Shown here in pieces: positions 56,653-64,000 of a stretch of 64,000 nt of DNA. Numbering within the stretch: position 1 is the stretch's first letter; each line of letters begins with the position of its first letter. The position numbers and the translations under genes are program-made. Location of the stretch: assembly GCF_019890635.1 (NCBI RefSeq), contig NZ_JAIOAB010000005.1, positions 163,534 to 227,533 on the forward strand. Direction: 5' to 3'. The notes under the pieces are model-generated. The model did not search any database, was not told where the DNA came from, and worked only from the letters and a program-made list of their open reading frames with translations. Origin of the DNA: Streptomyces sennicomposti. GTDB taxonomy: Bacteria; Actinomycetota; Actinomycetes; Streptomycetales; Streptomycetaceae.

Positions 56653-56962
56653 TCACGTGCCCGGGCACGCCACCGGGGACGGCCCGTAGCGCGGAACGGG
56701 GTGCGAACAGGGCGGCCCCCAGTCGGCCATACGGGTGACGCGCTCGACGGGACGCGCGCCCGGGGAGGGCCGGCGCACCCGGCCGTACGCGCACGGGGAA
56801 GAGGGGCGGGCTCGGTGGCCCACCTCGCCGGCGCAGCGGCTGCGCATCCGGCGGAACGCGGCGCCGTATGTCCCGCCGCACGCACGGCATCGTTGGCAAG
56901 AGGGTGTGTGTCACAGGGGCGGTCGGTTCCGTGACGGGCGGGGCGGGCCTATCGTCAAGGTC
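56653..56962 (+). other. Non-coding interval upstream of the oxidoreductase
   Basis: 310 bases of GC-rich sequence with no reliable coding frame. TATCGT (56950-56955) seven bases before the next ATG may be the -10 of that gene. Confidence 0.4.
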
Positions 56963-57928
56963 ATGTTCGCTGTCTATGCCGCCCGAATCGACCGCGACCA
57001 GCCGCTGAACGGACTGGAGTCGGGGGAGCGCCCGGCCCCCGAGGCCCGCCCCGGCTGGAGCACCGTCAACGTCAGGGCCGCCTCACTGAACCACCACGAC
57101 CTCTGGTCCCTCAAGGGCGTGGGCCTGTCCGAGGACAAGCTGCCCATGATCCTCGGCTGCGACGCCGCGGGCGTCGACGAGGACGGCAACGAGGTCGTCC
57201 TCCACTCCGTCATCGGACAGAGCGGCCACGGCGTCGGCCCCGAGGAGCCCCGCTCCATCCTGACCGAGCGCTACCAGGGCACCTTCGCCGAGCAGGTCGC
57301 CGTCCCCACCTGGAACATCCTGCCCAAGCCGAAGGAACTCTCCTTCGAGGAGGCCGCCTGCCTGCCCACGGCCTGGCTCACCGCCTACCGGATGCTGTTC
57401 ACCAACGCGGGCGTACGCCCCGGTGACTCGGTCCTGGTGCAGGGCGCCGGCGGCGGTGTCGCCACCGCCGCGATCGTCCTCGGCAAGGCCGCCGGCCTCA
57501 GGGTCTTCGCCACCAGCCGCGACGAGGCCAAGCGCAAGCGGGCCCTGGAACTCGGCGCCGTGGAGGCGGTGGAGGCCGGGGCGCGGCTGCCGCAGCGGGT
57601 GGACGCCGTGATCGAGACCGTCGGCGCGGCCACCTGGTCCCACTCGGTGAAGTCGCTGCGCCCCGGCGGCACCCTCGTCATCTCCGGCGCGACCAGCGGC
57701 GACCGGCCCTCCCACGCCGAGCTGACCCGGATCTTCTTCCTGGAACTCAAGGTGGTCGGCTCCACCATGGGCACCAAGGACGAGCTGGAGGACCTGCTCT
57801 CCTTCTGCGCCGCCACCGGCGTCCGCCCCGTCATCGACGAGGTGCTGCCGCTCGACCGCGCCCGCGAGGGCTTCGAACGGCTGGCCGCCGGCGACCAGTT
57901 CGGAAAGATCGTCCTCACCTCGTCCTGA
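56963..57928 (+). CDS. Zinc-binding-dehydrogenase/quinone oxidoreductase family protein
   Basis: 321 residues of the medium-chain dehydrogenase superfamily: GroES-like domain (SLNHHDLWSLKGVGL; MILGCDAAGVDEDGNEV), then the nucleotide-binding fold with VLVQGAGGGVATAAIVLGKAAG. The usual structural-zinc cysteines are missing, so it is of the quinone-reductase type using NADPH. The ATG at 56963 is likely leaderless because the predicted -10 is seven bases away and no ribosome binding site is seen. Confidence 0.86.
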   Translation: MFAVYAARIDRDQPLNGLESGERPAPEARPGWSTVNVRAASLNHHDLWSLKGVGLSEDKLPMILGCDAAGVDEDGNEVVLHSVIGQSGHGVGPEEPRSILTERYQGTFAEQVAVPTWNILPKPKELSFEEAACLPTAWLTAYRMLFTNAGVRPGDSVLVQGAGGGVATAAIVLGKAAGLRVFATSRDEAKRKRALELGAVEAVEAGARLPQRVDAVIETVGAATWSHSVKSLRPGGTLVISGATSGDRPSHAELTRIFFLELKVVGSTMGTKDELEDLLSFCAATGVRPVIDEVLPLDRAREGFERLAAGDQFGKIVLTSS

Positions 57929-57983
57929 GCACCCGTCAGACCGTCAGGCCGCGTGGCTCTCAGACCTTCCGGCCGTGTGGCTC

Positions 57984-59012
57984 TCAGACCTTCGGGCCGC
58001 GCAGCAGGGCGCCGATGTGGGCCGCCGCCGTCGACAGATGGCGGCGGGCCTCACGGAGCTGATCGGTCGTGACGCCCTGGTCGCGGGCCGCGTCCCGGAT
58101 GTCGTCGCGGAAGCGGTCCAGCAGCCGGTCCAGATCGCGGGCCGGGTCGCCGGTGAAGTCCTCGTGCGCCCACGAGGGTTCATAGGCGGCCGGGAAGTCC
58201 TCCGGGGTCTGGGAGTACTCGGCGCGCCCCGCCGCCTCACCGGCGGACGGGCGGCCGAACGCGAAGTTCTTCCCGAAGTCGCCGAACTCCTTGGCGATCT
58301 CGGTCAGTCCCTCGCGCACCCCCGTCGGCCAGTCGCCCCGCGCGAAGTGGTCCTGCACCTGCTCCTGGAGGCGCCGGGCGACGCGCTGGAACTCCTCCTG
58401 CGCCTGAGCCCGGGCGCGCTCCTGCGCCTCCTTGGCCTGGCGCCGTGCCCGCTGGGCCTCCTCTCGGGCCCGCCGGCTCTCGTCCTTGGCGCGTCGGGCC
58501 TGCTCCTTCCACTCCTGCTTGACCCGGCGCATCTCCTCCTTGGCGGCCCGCCAGGCCTCCTTCTCGTCGCCCGCGCCGCCCGCCTCGCCGGTCCCGGACT
58601 CCCAGCCGCCCTTCGCCGCACCCTGCCGGGCCGCGGAGGCCGCCGCGCGCATCTCCCGGCGCAGATCGCCCGCCGCGCCGCGCACATCGGCCCGGATCTC
58701 GGCGGCGAGTTCGGCGACCGACTCGCGGATCTCCAGCTCCAGATCGGCCAGTTCCCCGCTGCGGTCGGCCAGTTCGGCGCGGCCGGCGTCCGTGATGGCG
58801 TAGACCTTGCGGCCGCCCTCGGTGGTGTGGGTGACCAGGCCCTCGGCCTCCAGCTTGGCCAGCCGCGGGTAGACGGTGCCCGCCGAGGGCGCGTACAGCC
58901 CCTGGAAGCGCTCCTCCAGGAGGCGGATCACCTCGTAGCCGTGGCGGGGGGCCTCGTCGAGCAGCTTGAGCAGATACAGCCGCAGACGTCCATGGGCGAA
59001 GACGGGAGGCAT
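57984..59012 (-). CDS. PadR-family regulator with long coiled-coil tail
   Basis: 342 residues. Residues 1-80 are a PadR winged helix (LYLLKLLDEAPRHGYEVIRLLEERF; GTVYPRLAKLEAEGLV). From about 85 to 230 the chain is a long charged helix (EEMRRVKQEWKEQARRAKDE and similar), followed by an acidic C-terminus ending in another helix. Typical PadR proteins are 110-180 residues, so the coiled coil is an addition. It is co-transcribed with the DUF4097 gene one base upstream and probably binds the palindrome at 59953-59980. Confidence 0.86.
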   Translation of the reverse strand: MPPVFAHGRLRLYLLKLLDEAPRHGYEVIRLLEERFQGLYAPSAGTVYPRLAKLEAEGLVTHTTEGGRKVYAITDAGRAELADRSGELADLELEIRESVAELAAEIRADVRGAAGDLRREMRAAASAARQGAAKGGWESGTGEAGGAGDEKEAWRAAKEEMRRVKQEWKEQARRAKDESRRAREEAQRARRQAKEAQERARAQAQEEFQRVARRLQEQVQDHFARGDWPTGVREGLTEIAKEFGDFGKNFAFGRPSAGEAAGRAEYSQTPEDFPAAYEPSWAHEDFTGDPARDLDRLLDRFRDDIRDAARDQGVTTDQLREARRHLSTAAAHIGALLRGPKV

Positions 59013-59013
59013 G

Positions 59014-59907
59014 TCAGAGCACCTTCTTGTCGGTCGTGCCGTCGGCCGGGTCGTCGGCGGGGCCGGTCCCGCCCGGAGCGGAGCCCCAGGAGTCGTCCGC
59101 GGCCTGCGGGCGGCGCAGCAGGGCGATGGAGCCGGAGACGGTCGTCGCCTTCAGCCTGCCCTGGCCCGTCCCCAGCCGGCCGGTGATCCGCTTGGCGCCC
59201 CACTGGCCGTTCACCCGGAGGTCCTCGAAGGCGTTGGAGACCGAACCGCTCGCGGTGTTCGCCTCCACCCGGGTGTCCGCGGGGTGGGGCAGCCGGATGG
59301 CGATCTCACCGGAGACGTTCGTCAGGGAGATGTCGGTGGGCCGGCTCGCCGGGTCTATGTCGATGATCATCGAACCGCTCACCGAGTCGCCCCGCACCGA
59401 GGAGCCGGCGCCCTCGACCACCGTCAGGTCACCGGAGACCGAGTGGAAGCTCAGGTCCCCGGAGAGGGCCTGCGCCTCCACGCTGCCCGAGACGGTGTCG
59501 GCGCGCACCGGGCCGGTGACGCCCACCAGCGTGGTGTCGCCGGTGACGCCCCTGACCTCCGTGCGGCCGTCGATCCCGGAGACCACCGCGGCGGCGCCGA
59601 CCACCCCGACCTCGACCCGCGTGCTCGCCGGGACGGCCAGGGAGACCACGGCGCTGCGCCGCCAGCCCTTGCGGTCGAGCCACTTGAGGAAGCCCTTCCA
59701 GGGCAGGTCGTCGTAGGCGACGGTCAGGGCGCCGCCCTGCTGGGTGACCAGCAGGGGAGGTCCCTCTATCTCGGACACCTCCAAGCGGGCGGAGTCGTCG
59801 TCCGTGCCCACGACGTTCACCGTGCCGTTGACGATGCGGACGTGCAGTTCGGTCACGGGCTTGTCGAAGGTGAGCTTCCTGGGCTCCCCCACGGACCACT
59901 CGGACAT
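59014..59907 (-). CDS. DUF4097-family beta-repeat protein
   Basis: 297 residues dominated by repeated short beta strands of the pattern VSGSVxxxxLSGDLxxxSVSGDLTV, as in bactofilin-like/DUF4097 adhesin-type solenoids. There is no signal peptide, so a cytoplasmic site is likely. The tail is a Gly/Asp-rich segment. Function unknown, but pairing with PadR regulators is widespread in actinobacteria. GGAGG lies seven bases before the ATG at 59907. First gene of the operon. Confidence 0.86.
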   Translation of the reverse strand: MSEWSVGEPRKLTFDKPVTELHVRIVNGTVNVVGTDDDSARLEVSEIEGPPLLVTQQGGALTVAYDDLPWKGFLKWLDRKGWRRSAVVSLAVPASTRVEVGVVGAAAVVSGIDGRTEVRGVTGDTTLVGVTGPVRADTVSGSVEAQALSGDLSFHSVSGDLTVVEGAGSSVRGDSVSGSMIIDIDPASRPTDISLTNVSGEIAIRLPHPADTRVEANTASGSVSNAFEDLRVNGQWGAKRITGRLGTGQGRLKATTVSGSIALLRRPQAADDSWGSAPGGTGPADDPADGTTDKKVL

Positions 59908-59952
59908 GGTGCTGACCTCCTGGGACGGACCGGAACGGTGACGCGACACGCC

Positions 59953-60001
59953 ATATCGTGTCCACCACCAGACACGATATATCGCGGACACGGAAAGTCA
60001 A
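59953..60001 (-). promoter_or_regulatory. Promoter and palindromic operator of the PadR/DUF4097 operon
   Basis: A perfect inverted repeat ATATCGTGTC (59953-59962) / GACACGATAT (59971-59980) with 8-base spacer, plus CGATATATCG (59975-59984). On the minus strand TTGACT (60001-59996) lies upstream. The AT-rich palindrome fits PadR operators and overlaps the promoter. Confidence 0.7.
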
Positions 60002-60012
60002 GACACACGAAA

Positions 60013-60036
60013 GAGGCGCCCCCGAAGGAGCGCCTC
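60013..60036 (-). terminator. Terminator after the DUF6104-like gene
   Basis: GAGGCGC and GCGCCTC pair over seven bases around a 10-base loop, between the small gene and the PadR operon promoter. Confidence 0.55.
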
Positions 60037-60113
60037 GCAGTCGGGCCACCGGCCCACGCCCGGCCGGCACCGGTCCGGCCCGTCCGGGCCTCCGATACCG
60101 GGCCGTCCCGGCC

Positions 60114-60293
60114 CTACTCGTCTTCCTCGTCGTCCAGCCGCGCCAGCCAGGTGGCCAGCCGCTCCACCGGAACCTCGAAGTCCGGGTTCAGGTCGACGAA
60201 GGTCCGCAGCTGCTCGGCCAGCCACTCGAAGGTGACCTCCTCCTCGCCCCGCCGCTTCTCCAGCTCTTCGATGCCACGGTCAGTGAAGTACAT
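60114..60293 (-). CDS. Small acidic protein, DUF6104-like
   Basis: 59 residues: MYFTDRGIEELEKRRGEEEV, then FEWLAEQLRTFVDLNPDFEVPVERLATWLARLDDEEDE. Acidic, helical, without Cys or membrane segment. It resembles a conserved short actinobacterial family often found just after the 2-oxoglutarate dehydrogenase gene; function unknown. The strong codon bias and conserved position support it as a real gene. Confidence 0.75.
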   Translation of the reverse strand: MYFTDRGIEELEKRRGEEEVTFEWLAEQLRTFVDLNPDFEVPVERLATWLARLDDEEDE

Positions 60294-60379
60294 GCGCCCA
60301 AGGATAAGTGCGCCGAAAGTCCGCGGAAACGCCCGGTCCGCGCGCCCGGCACCCGGGACGCCCCGGCCCGCACCACCCA

Positions 60380-60424
60380 CCGCGAAAGCGGGGCCGCCCG
60401 CACCACCCCCCCCCGCGAAAGCGG
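60380..60424. repeat. Two GAAA-tetraloop mini-hairpins with a poly-C run
   Basis: CCGCGAAAGCGG occurs at 60380-60391 and 60413-60424; between them is a run of nine C (60406-60414). Confidence 0.6.
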
Positions 60425-60461
60425 CCGGGCCGCACCCCCCACTCGGGGATGCGGCCCGGCC
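60423..60461 (-). terminator. Terminator of the 2-oxoglutarate dehydrogenase gene
   Basis: GGCCGGGCCGCA and TGCGGCCCGGCC pair over 12 bases, with inner C/G pairing, 38 bases after the stop. Confidence 0.8.
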
Positions 60462-60498
60462 ATGTGCGACCCGCGGACGAGGACGCCCGCGGCGGCGG

Positions 60499-63400
60499 CT
60501 ACGCCTCGAACACCTCGCGCACCAGCTGCTCCTGCTCCGCCTGGTGCCGCTTCGCGGAACCCACGGCCGGAGAGGAGGAGTGCGGGCGGGAGATACGGCG
60601 CAGGCGCTCGCCGTGCGGCACGTCCGCGCCGACCGCCAGGTCCAGGTGGTCGATCAGATTGAGGGCGATGAACGGCCAGGCGCCCTGGTTGGCCGGCTCC
60701 TCCTGGGCCCACAGGTACTTCTCGGCGTTCGGGTACTTCTTGATCTCCGCCTGCAGCTCGGCACCCGGCAGCGGGTACAGGCGCTCGATGCGGATGATCG
60801 CGGTGTCCGTCACGCCGCGCTTCTTCCGCTCGGCGTCGAGGTCGTAGTAGACCTTGCCGGAGCAGAAGACGACCTTCTTCACGGCGTTCGCCTCGACCGA
60901 GGCGTCGCCGATGACCGGGCGGAAGCGGCCCGTCGTGAACTCCTCCGTCTTCGAGGCGGCGGCCTTCAGGCGCAGCATCGACTTCGGGGTGAAGACCACC
61001 AGCGGCTTGTGGTGCGGGTTGTGCACCTGCCACCGCAGGAGGTGGAAGTAGTTCGACGGCAGGGTCGGCATCGCGACCGTCATGTTGTTCTGCGCACACA
61101 GCTGGAGGTAGCGCTCGATCCGGGCCGAGGAGTGGTCCGGGCCCTGGCCCTCGTAGCCGTGCGGCAGCAGCAGCGTGACGCCGGAGGTCTGGCCCCACTT
61201 CTGCTCGGCGGCCGAGATGTACTCGTCGATGACCGACTGGGCGCCGTTGGCGAAGTCGCCGAACTGGGCCTCCCACATCACCAGCGCGTCCGGGCGGGTC
61301 AGCGAGTAGCCGTACTCGAAGCCCATGACCGCGTACTCGGAGAGCAGCGAGTCGTAGACGTTGTAGCGGGCCTGGTCGTCGGAGAGGTACAGCAGCGGCG
61401 TGTAGTCCTCGCCGGTCTCGCGGTCGATGAGGACCGCGTGGCGCTGGCCGAAGGTGCCGCGGCGCGAGTCCTGGCCGGACAGCCGGACCGGGGTGCCCTC
61501 CAGCAGCAGCGAGCCGATGGCGAGGGTCTCGCCCATGCCCCAGTCGATGGTGCCGTCCTCGACCATCGCCGCCCGGCGCTGCAGCTGGGGCAGCAGACGC
61601 GGGTGGACGGTGAAGTGCTCGGGGAGGTTGACCTGGGACTCGGCGATCCGCTTGACGACCTCGGCGGAGATCGCCGTGTCGACCTCGGCCGGGAAGCCGG
61701 CCTGCGGGTCGGCGGAGGCCGGGACGGCGGGCTGCGCGGTGGCCTCGCGGACCTCCGTGAAGACCTTCTCCAGCTGGCCCTGGTAGTCCTGGAGCGCCTG
61801 CTCGGCCTCTTCCAGGGTGATGTCGCCGCGACCGATCAGGGACTCGGTGTAGAGCTTGCGCACCGAGCGCTTCTTGTCGATCAGGTCGTACATCAGCGGC
61901 TGGGTGAAGGCCGGGTTGTCCGACTCGTTGTGACCGCGGCGGCGGTAGCAGATGAGGTCGATCACCACGTCCTTGTTGAACGCCTGGCGGAACTCGAAGG
62001 CGAGCCGCGCCACGCGCACGACGGCCTCCGGGTCGTCGCCGTTCACGTGGAAGATCGGGGCCTCGATCATGCGGGCCACGTCGGTGGCGTACATCGAGGA
62101 GCGCGAGGACTCCGGGGCGGCGGTGAAGCCGACCTGGTTGTTGATGACGATGTGGACCGTGCCGCCGGTGCGGTAGCCGCGCAGCTGCGACATGTTCAGG
62201 GTCTCGGCCACCACGCCCTGGCCCGCGAAGGCCGCGTCGCCGTGGATCGCCACCGGCAGGACGGTGAAGTCCGTGCCGCCCTTGTTGATGATGTCCTGCT
62301 TGGCGCGGGCGATGCCCTCGATGACCGGGTCGACCGTCTCCAGGTGGGAGGGGTTCGCGGCCAGCGAGACCTTGATCTGCTCGCCGTCCAGGCCGGTGAA
62401 GACGCCCTCGGCGCCCAGGTGGTACTTCACGTCGCCGGAGCCGTGCATCGACTTCGGGTCGAGGTTGCCCTCGAACTCGCGGAAGATCTGCGCGTACGAC
62501 TTGCCGACGATGTTCGCCAGCACGTTCAGGCGGCCGCGGTGGGCCATGCCGATGACGACCTCGTCCAGGCGGGACTCGGCCGCGGAGTCGAGGACCGCGT
62601 CCAGCAGCGGGATGACCGACTCGCCGCCCTCCAGGGAGAACCGCTTCTGGCCGACGTACTTGGTCTGCAGGAAGGTCTCGAAGGCCTCCGCCGCGTTCAG
62701 CCGGCGCAGGATGCGCAGCTGCTCCTCGCGCTCCGGCTTGGAGTGCGGGCGCTCCACGCGGTCCTGGATCCACTTGCGCTGCTTGGGGTCCTGGATGTGC
62801 ATGAACTCGATGCCGACCGTGCGGCAGTACGAGTCGCGCAGCACGCCGAGGATGTCGCGCAGCTTCATCATCGACTTGCCGGCGAAGCCGCCGACGGCGA
62901 ACTCGCGCTCCAGGTCCCACAGGGTGAGGCCGTGCTCGACGATGTCCAGGTCGGGGTGCTTGCGCTGGCGGTACTCCAGCGGGTCGGTGTCGGCCATGAC
63001 GTGGCCGCGGACCCGGTAGGAGTGGATCAGCTCGAAGACGCGGGCGGCCTTGGTGACGTCGTCGTCGTGGCTGGCGTCGATGTCCTTGAGCCAGCGGACC
63101 GGCTCGTAGGGGATGCGCAGCGCCTTGAAGATCTCGTCGTAGAAGCCGTTCTCGCCGAGCAGCAGGTTGGCGACCTGGCGCAGGAACTCGCCGGAGGCGG
63201 CGCCCTGGATCACCCGGTGGTCGTAGGTCGACGTGAGCGTCATGACCTTGGAGATGCCGAGCTTGTTCAGGGTGTCCTGGGAGGTGCCCTGGAACTCCGC
63301 CGGGTAGTCCATGGAGCCGACGCCCATGATCACCGACTGGCCGGGCATCAGGCGCGGCACGGAGTGCACGGTGCCGAGGCCGCCGGGGTTGGTCAGGGAG

Positions 63401-64000
63401 ACGGTGACGCCGGTGAAGTCGTCCATCGTCAGCTTGCCGTCGCGGGCGCGGCGGACGATGTCCTCGTAGGCCTGCCAGAACTCGAAGAAGTTCAGCGTCT
63501 CGGCCTTCTTGATCGCCGCGACGACGAGCTGGCGGTCGCCGTTGGGCTTGACCAGGTCGATGGCGAGACCGAGGTTGACGTGCGGCGGCTTGACCAGGGT
63601 CGGCTTGCCGTCCTTCTCCCCGAAGGAGTAGTTCATCGACGGCATGGCCTTGATGGCCTGCACCATCGCGTACCCGATCAGGTGCGTGAAGGAGATCTTC
63701 CCGCCGCGGGCCCGCTTGAGGTGGTTGTTGATGACGATGCGGTTGTCGAACAGCAGCTTCACCGGGACGGCGCGCACGGACGTGGCCGTGGGCAGCTCCA
63801 GGGAGGCGTTCATGTTCTTGGCGACCGCGGCGGACGGGCCGCGCAGCGTCACGAACTCCGGGCCCTCGGGGGAGGCGGCGGCGGGCTCGGGCTTGGCGGC
63901 GGCCGGCTTGGCGGGCGCCGGGGCCTTGGCGGGCGCCGGAGCCTTCGCGGGCGCCGCGGCCTTCGCCGGTGCGGCGGCCGGAGCCGGGGCGGCGGGCTGC
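60499..64000 (-). CDS. kgd: Multifunctional 2-oxoglutarate dehydrogenase E2-E1 fusion (5' part outside window)
   Basis: At least 1167 residues are visible; the N-terminus lies beyond the window. Order: an Ala/Pro/Lys-rich linker (63865-64000), an E2-like succinyltransferase core ([38 protein letters not shown]), then the thiamine-diphosphate E1 part ([54 protein letters not shown]). This fused form is the actinobacterial TCA-cycle enzyme, normally regulated by the FHA protein OdhI/GarA. The first in-frame start within the window is internal and should not be taken as the gene start. Confidence 0.95.
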   Translation of the reverse strand, partial: QPAAPAPAAAPAKAAAPAKAPAPAKAPAPAKPAAAKPEPAAASPEGPEFVTLRGPSAAVAKNMNASLELPTATSVRAVPVKLLFDNRIVINNHLKRARGGKISFTHLIGYAMVQAIKAMPSMNYSFGEKDGKPTLVKPPHVNLGLAIDLVKPNGDRQLVVAAIKKAETLNFFEFWQAYEDIVRRARDGKLTMDDFTGVTVSLTNPGGLGTVHSVPRLMPGQSVIMGVGSMDYPAEFQGTSQDTLNKLGISKVMTLTSTYDHRVIQGAASGEFLRQVANLLLGENGFYDEIFKALRIPYEPVRWLKDIDASHDDDVTKAARVFELIHSYRVRGHVMADTDPLEYRQRKHPDLDIVEHGLTLWDLEREFAVGGFAGKSMMKLRDILGVLRDSYCRTVGIEFMHIQDPKQRKWIQDRVERPHSKPEREEQLRILRRLNAAEAFETFLQTKYVGQKRFSLEGGESVIPLLDAVLDSAAESRLDEVVIGMAHRGRLNVLANIVGKSYAQIFREFEGNLDPKSMHGSGDVKYHLGAEGVFTGLDGEQIKVSLAANPSHLETVDPVIEGIARAKQDIINKGGTDFTVLPVAIHGDAAFAGQGVVAETLNMSQLRGYRTGGTVHIVINNQVGFTAAPESSRSSMYATDVARMIEAPIFHVNGDDPEAVVRVARLAFEFRQAFNKDVVIDLICYRRRGHNESDNPAFTQPLMYDLIDKKRSVRKLYTESLIGRGDITLEEAEQALQDYQGQLEKVFTEVREATAQPAVPASADPQAGFPAEVDTAISAEVVKRIAESQVNLPEHFTVHPRLLPQLQRRAAMVEDGTIDWGMGETLAIGSLLLEGTPVRLSGQDSRRGTFGQRHAVLIDRETGEDYTPLLYLSDDQARYNVYDSLLSEYAVMGFEYGYSLTRPDALVMWEAQFGDFANGAQSVIDEYISAAEQKWGQTSGVTLLLPHGYEGQGPDHSSARIERYLQLCAQNNMTVAMPTLPSNYFHLLRWQVHNPHHKPLVVFTPKSMLRLKAAASKTEEFTTGRFRPVIGDASVEANAVKKVVFCSGKVYYDLDAERKKRGVTDTAIIRIERLYPLPGAELQAEIKKYPNAEKYLWAQEEPANQGAWPFIALNLIDHLDLAVGADVPHGERLRRISRPHSSSPAVGSAKRHQAEQEQLVREVFEA

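Overview
The window is chromosomal DNA of a Streptomyces species. GC content is very high and strongly biased to the third codon position. GTG starts and leaderless genes are common. The gene order, as I remember it, follows the Streptomyces coelicolor chromosome from about SCO5203 to SCO5281. I found no insertion sequence, prophage, CRISPR array or rRNA. Gene names rest on protein motifs and remembered family members; no database was searched.

Layout, left to right. 1-6200: tail of a PDZ/Lon-like protein, a PPA1389-family protein, a UPF0182 membrane protein, a Sel1-repeat protein and the initiator tRNA. 6287-8830: divergent catR-catA (peroxide sensor and catalase) and a CBS-pair protein. 8978-16389: hisN, a TetR regulator, an SMR guanidinium-type exporter, aroA-rsgA, an M50 membrane peptidase, an SRAP (HMCES/YedK) protein and an alpha/beta hydrolase. 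16406-17712: the thiol-stress operon sigR-rsrA with a sigma-R-type autoregulatory promoter. 17938-22402: two coupled HD-domain membrane proteins, a TPR protein and a peptide deformylase. 22688-25146: epi-isozizaene synthase with CYP170A1, the albaflavenone pathway. 25218-30105: class Ia ribonucleotide reductase nrdA-nrdB and its AraC-like nrdS, behind a cobalamin riboswitch. 30172-34880: an acetyltransferase, an SSS-family carboxylate permease with a small DUF3311 partner, and the GlcNAc regulator dasR beside nagB with dre sites.

34881-35769 has no convincing gene but carries a third dre site and a tandem repeat. 35770-41532: a PdtaS-type kinase, wblE, a lipid kinase, and sigH with its anti-sigma factor. 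41782-44650: a UBP zinc-finger protein, a Na+/H+ antiporter and a D-cysteine desulfhydrase/ACC deaminase homologue. 44863-47551: a family 2B encapsulin shell gene followed by a polyprenyl transferase with a disordered N-terminus, i.e. a candidate isoprenoid nanocompartment. 47868-50600: acetyltransferase, VOC protein and the nickel superoxide dismutase pair sodN/sodX. 50504-57928: CGNR regulator, methyltransferase, polar amino-acid ABC transporter, malic enzyme and a quinone-oxidoreductase-like protein. 57984-60293: a PadR/DUF4097 operon with a large palindromic operator, and a DUF6104-like small protein. 60499 to the window end: the E2-E1 fusion 2-oxoglutarate dehydrogenase, cut at its N-terminus.

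Common threads are oxidative and thiol stress (catR/catA, sigR/rsrA, sodN/sodX), developmental control (dasR, sigH, wblE, TTA codons in the HD gene and in eizA) and isoprenoid chemistry (eizA/cyp170A1 and the encapsulin cluster). The most interesting items are the encapsulin-polyprenyl transferase operon, the absence of dasABCD between dasR and nagB with an orphan dre, and the TTA (bldA) codons.
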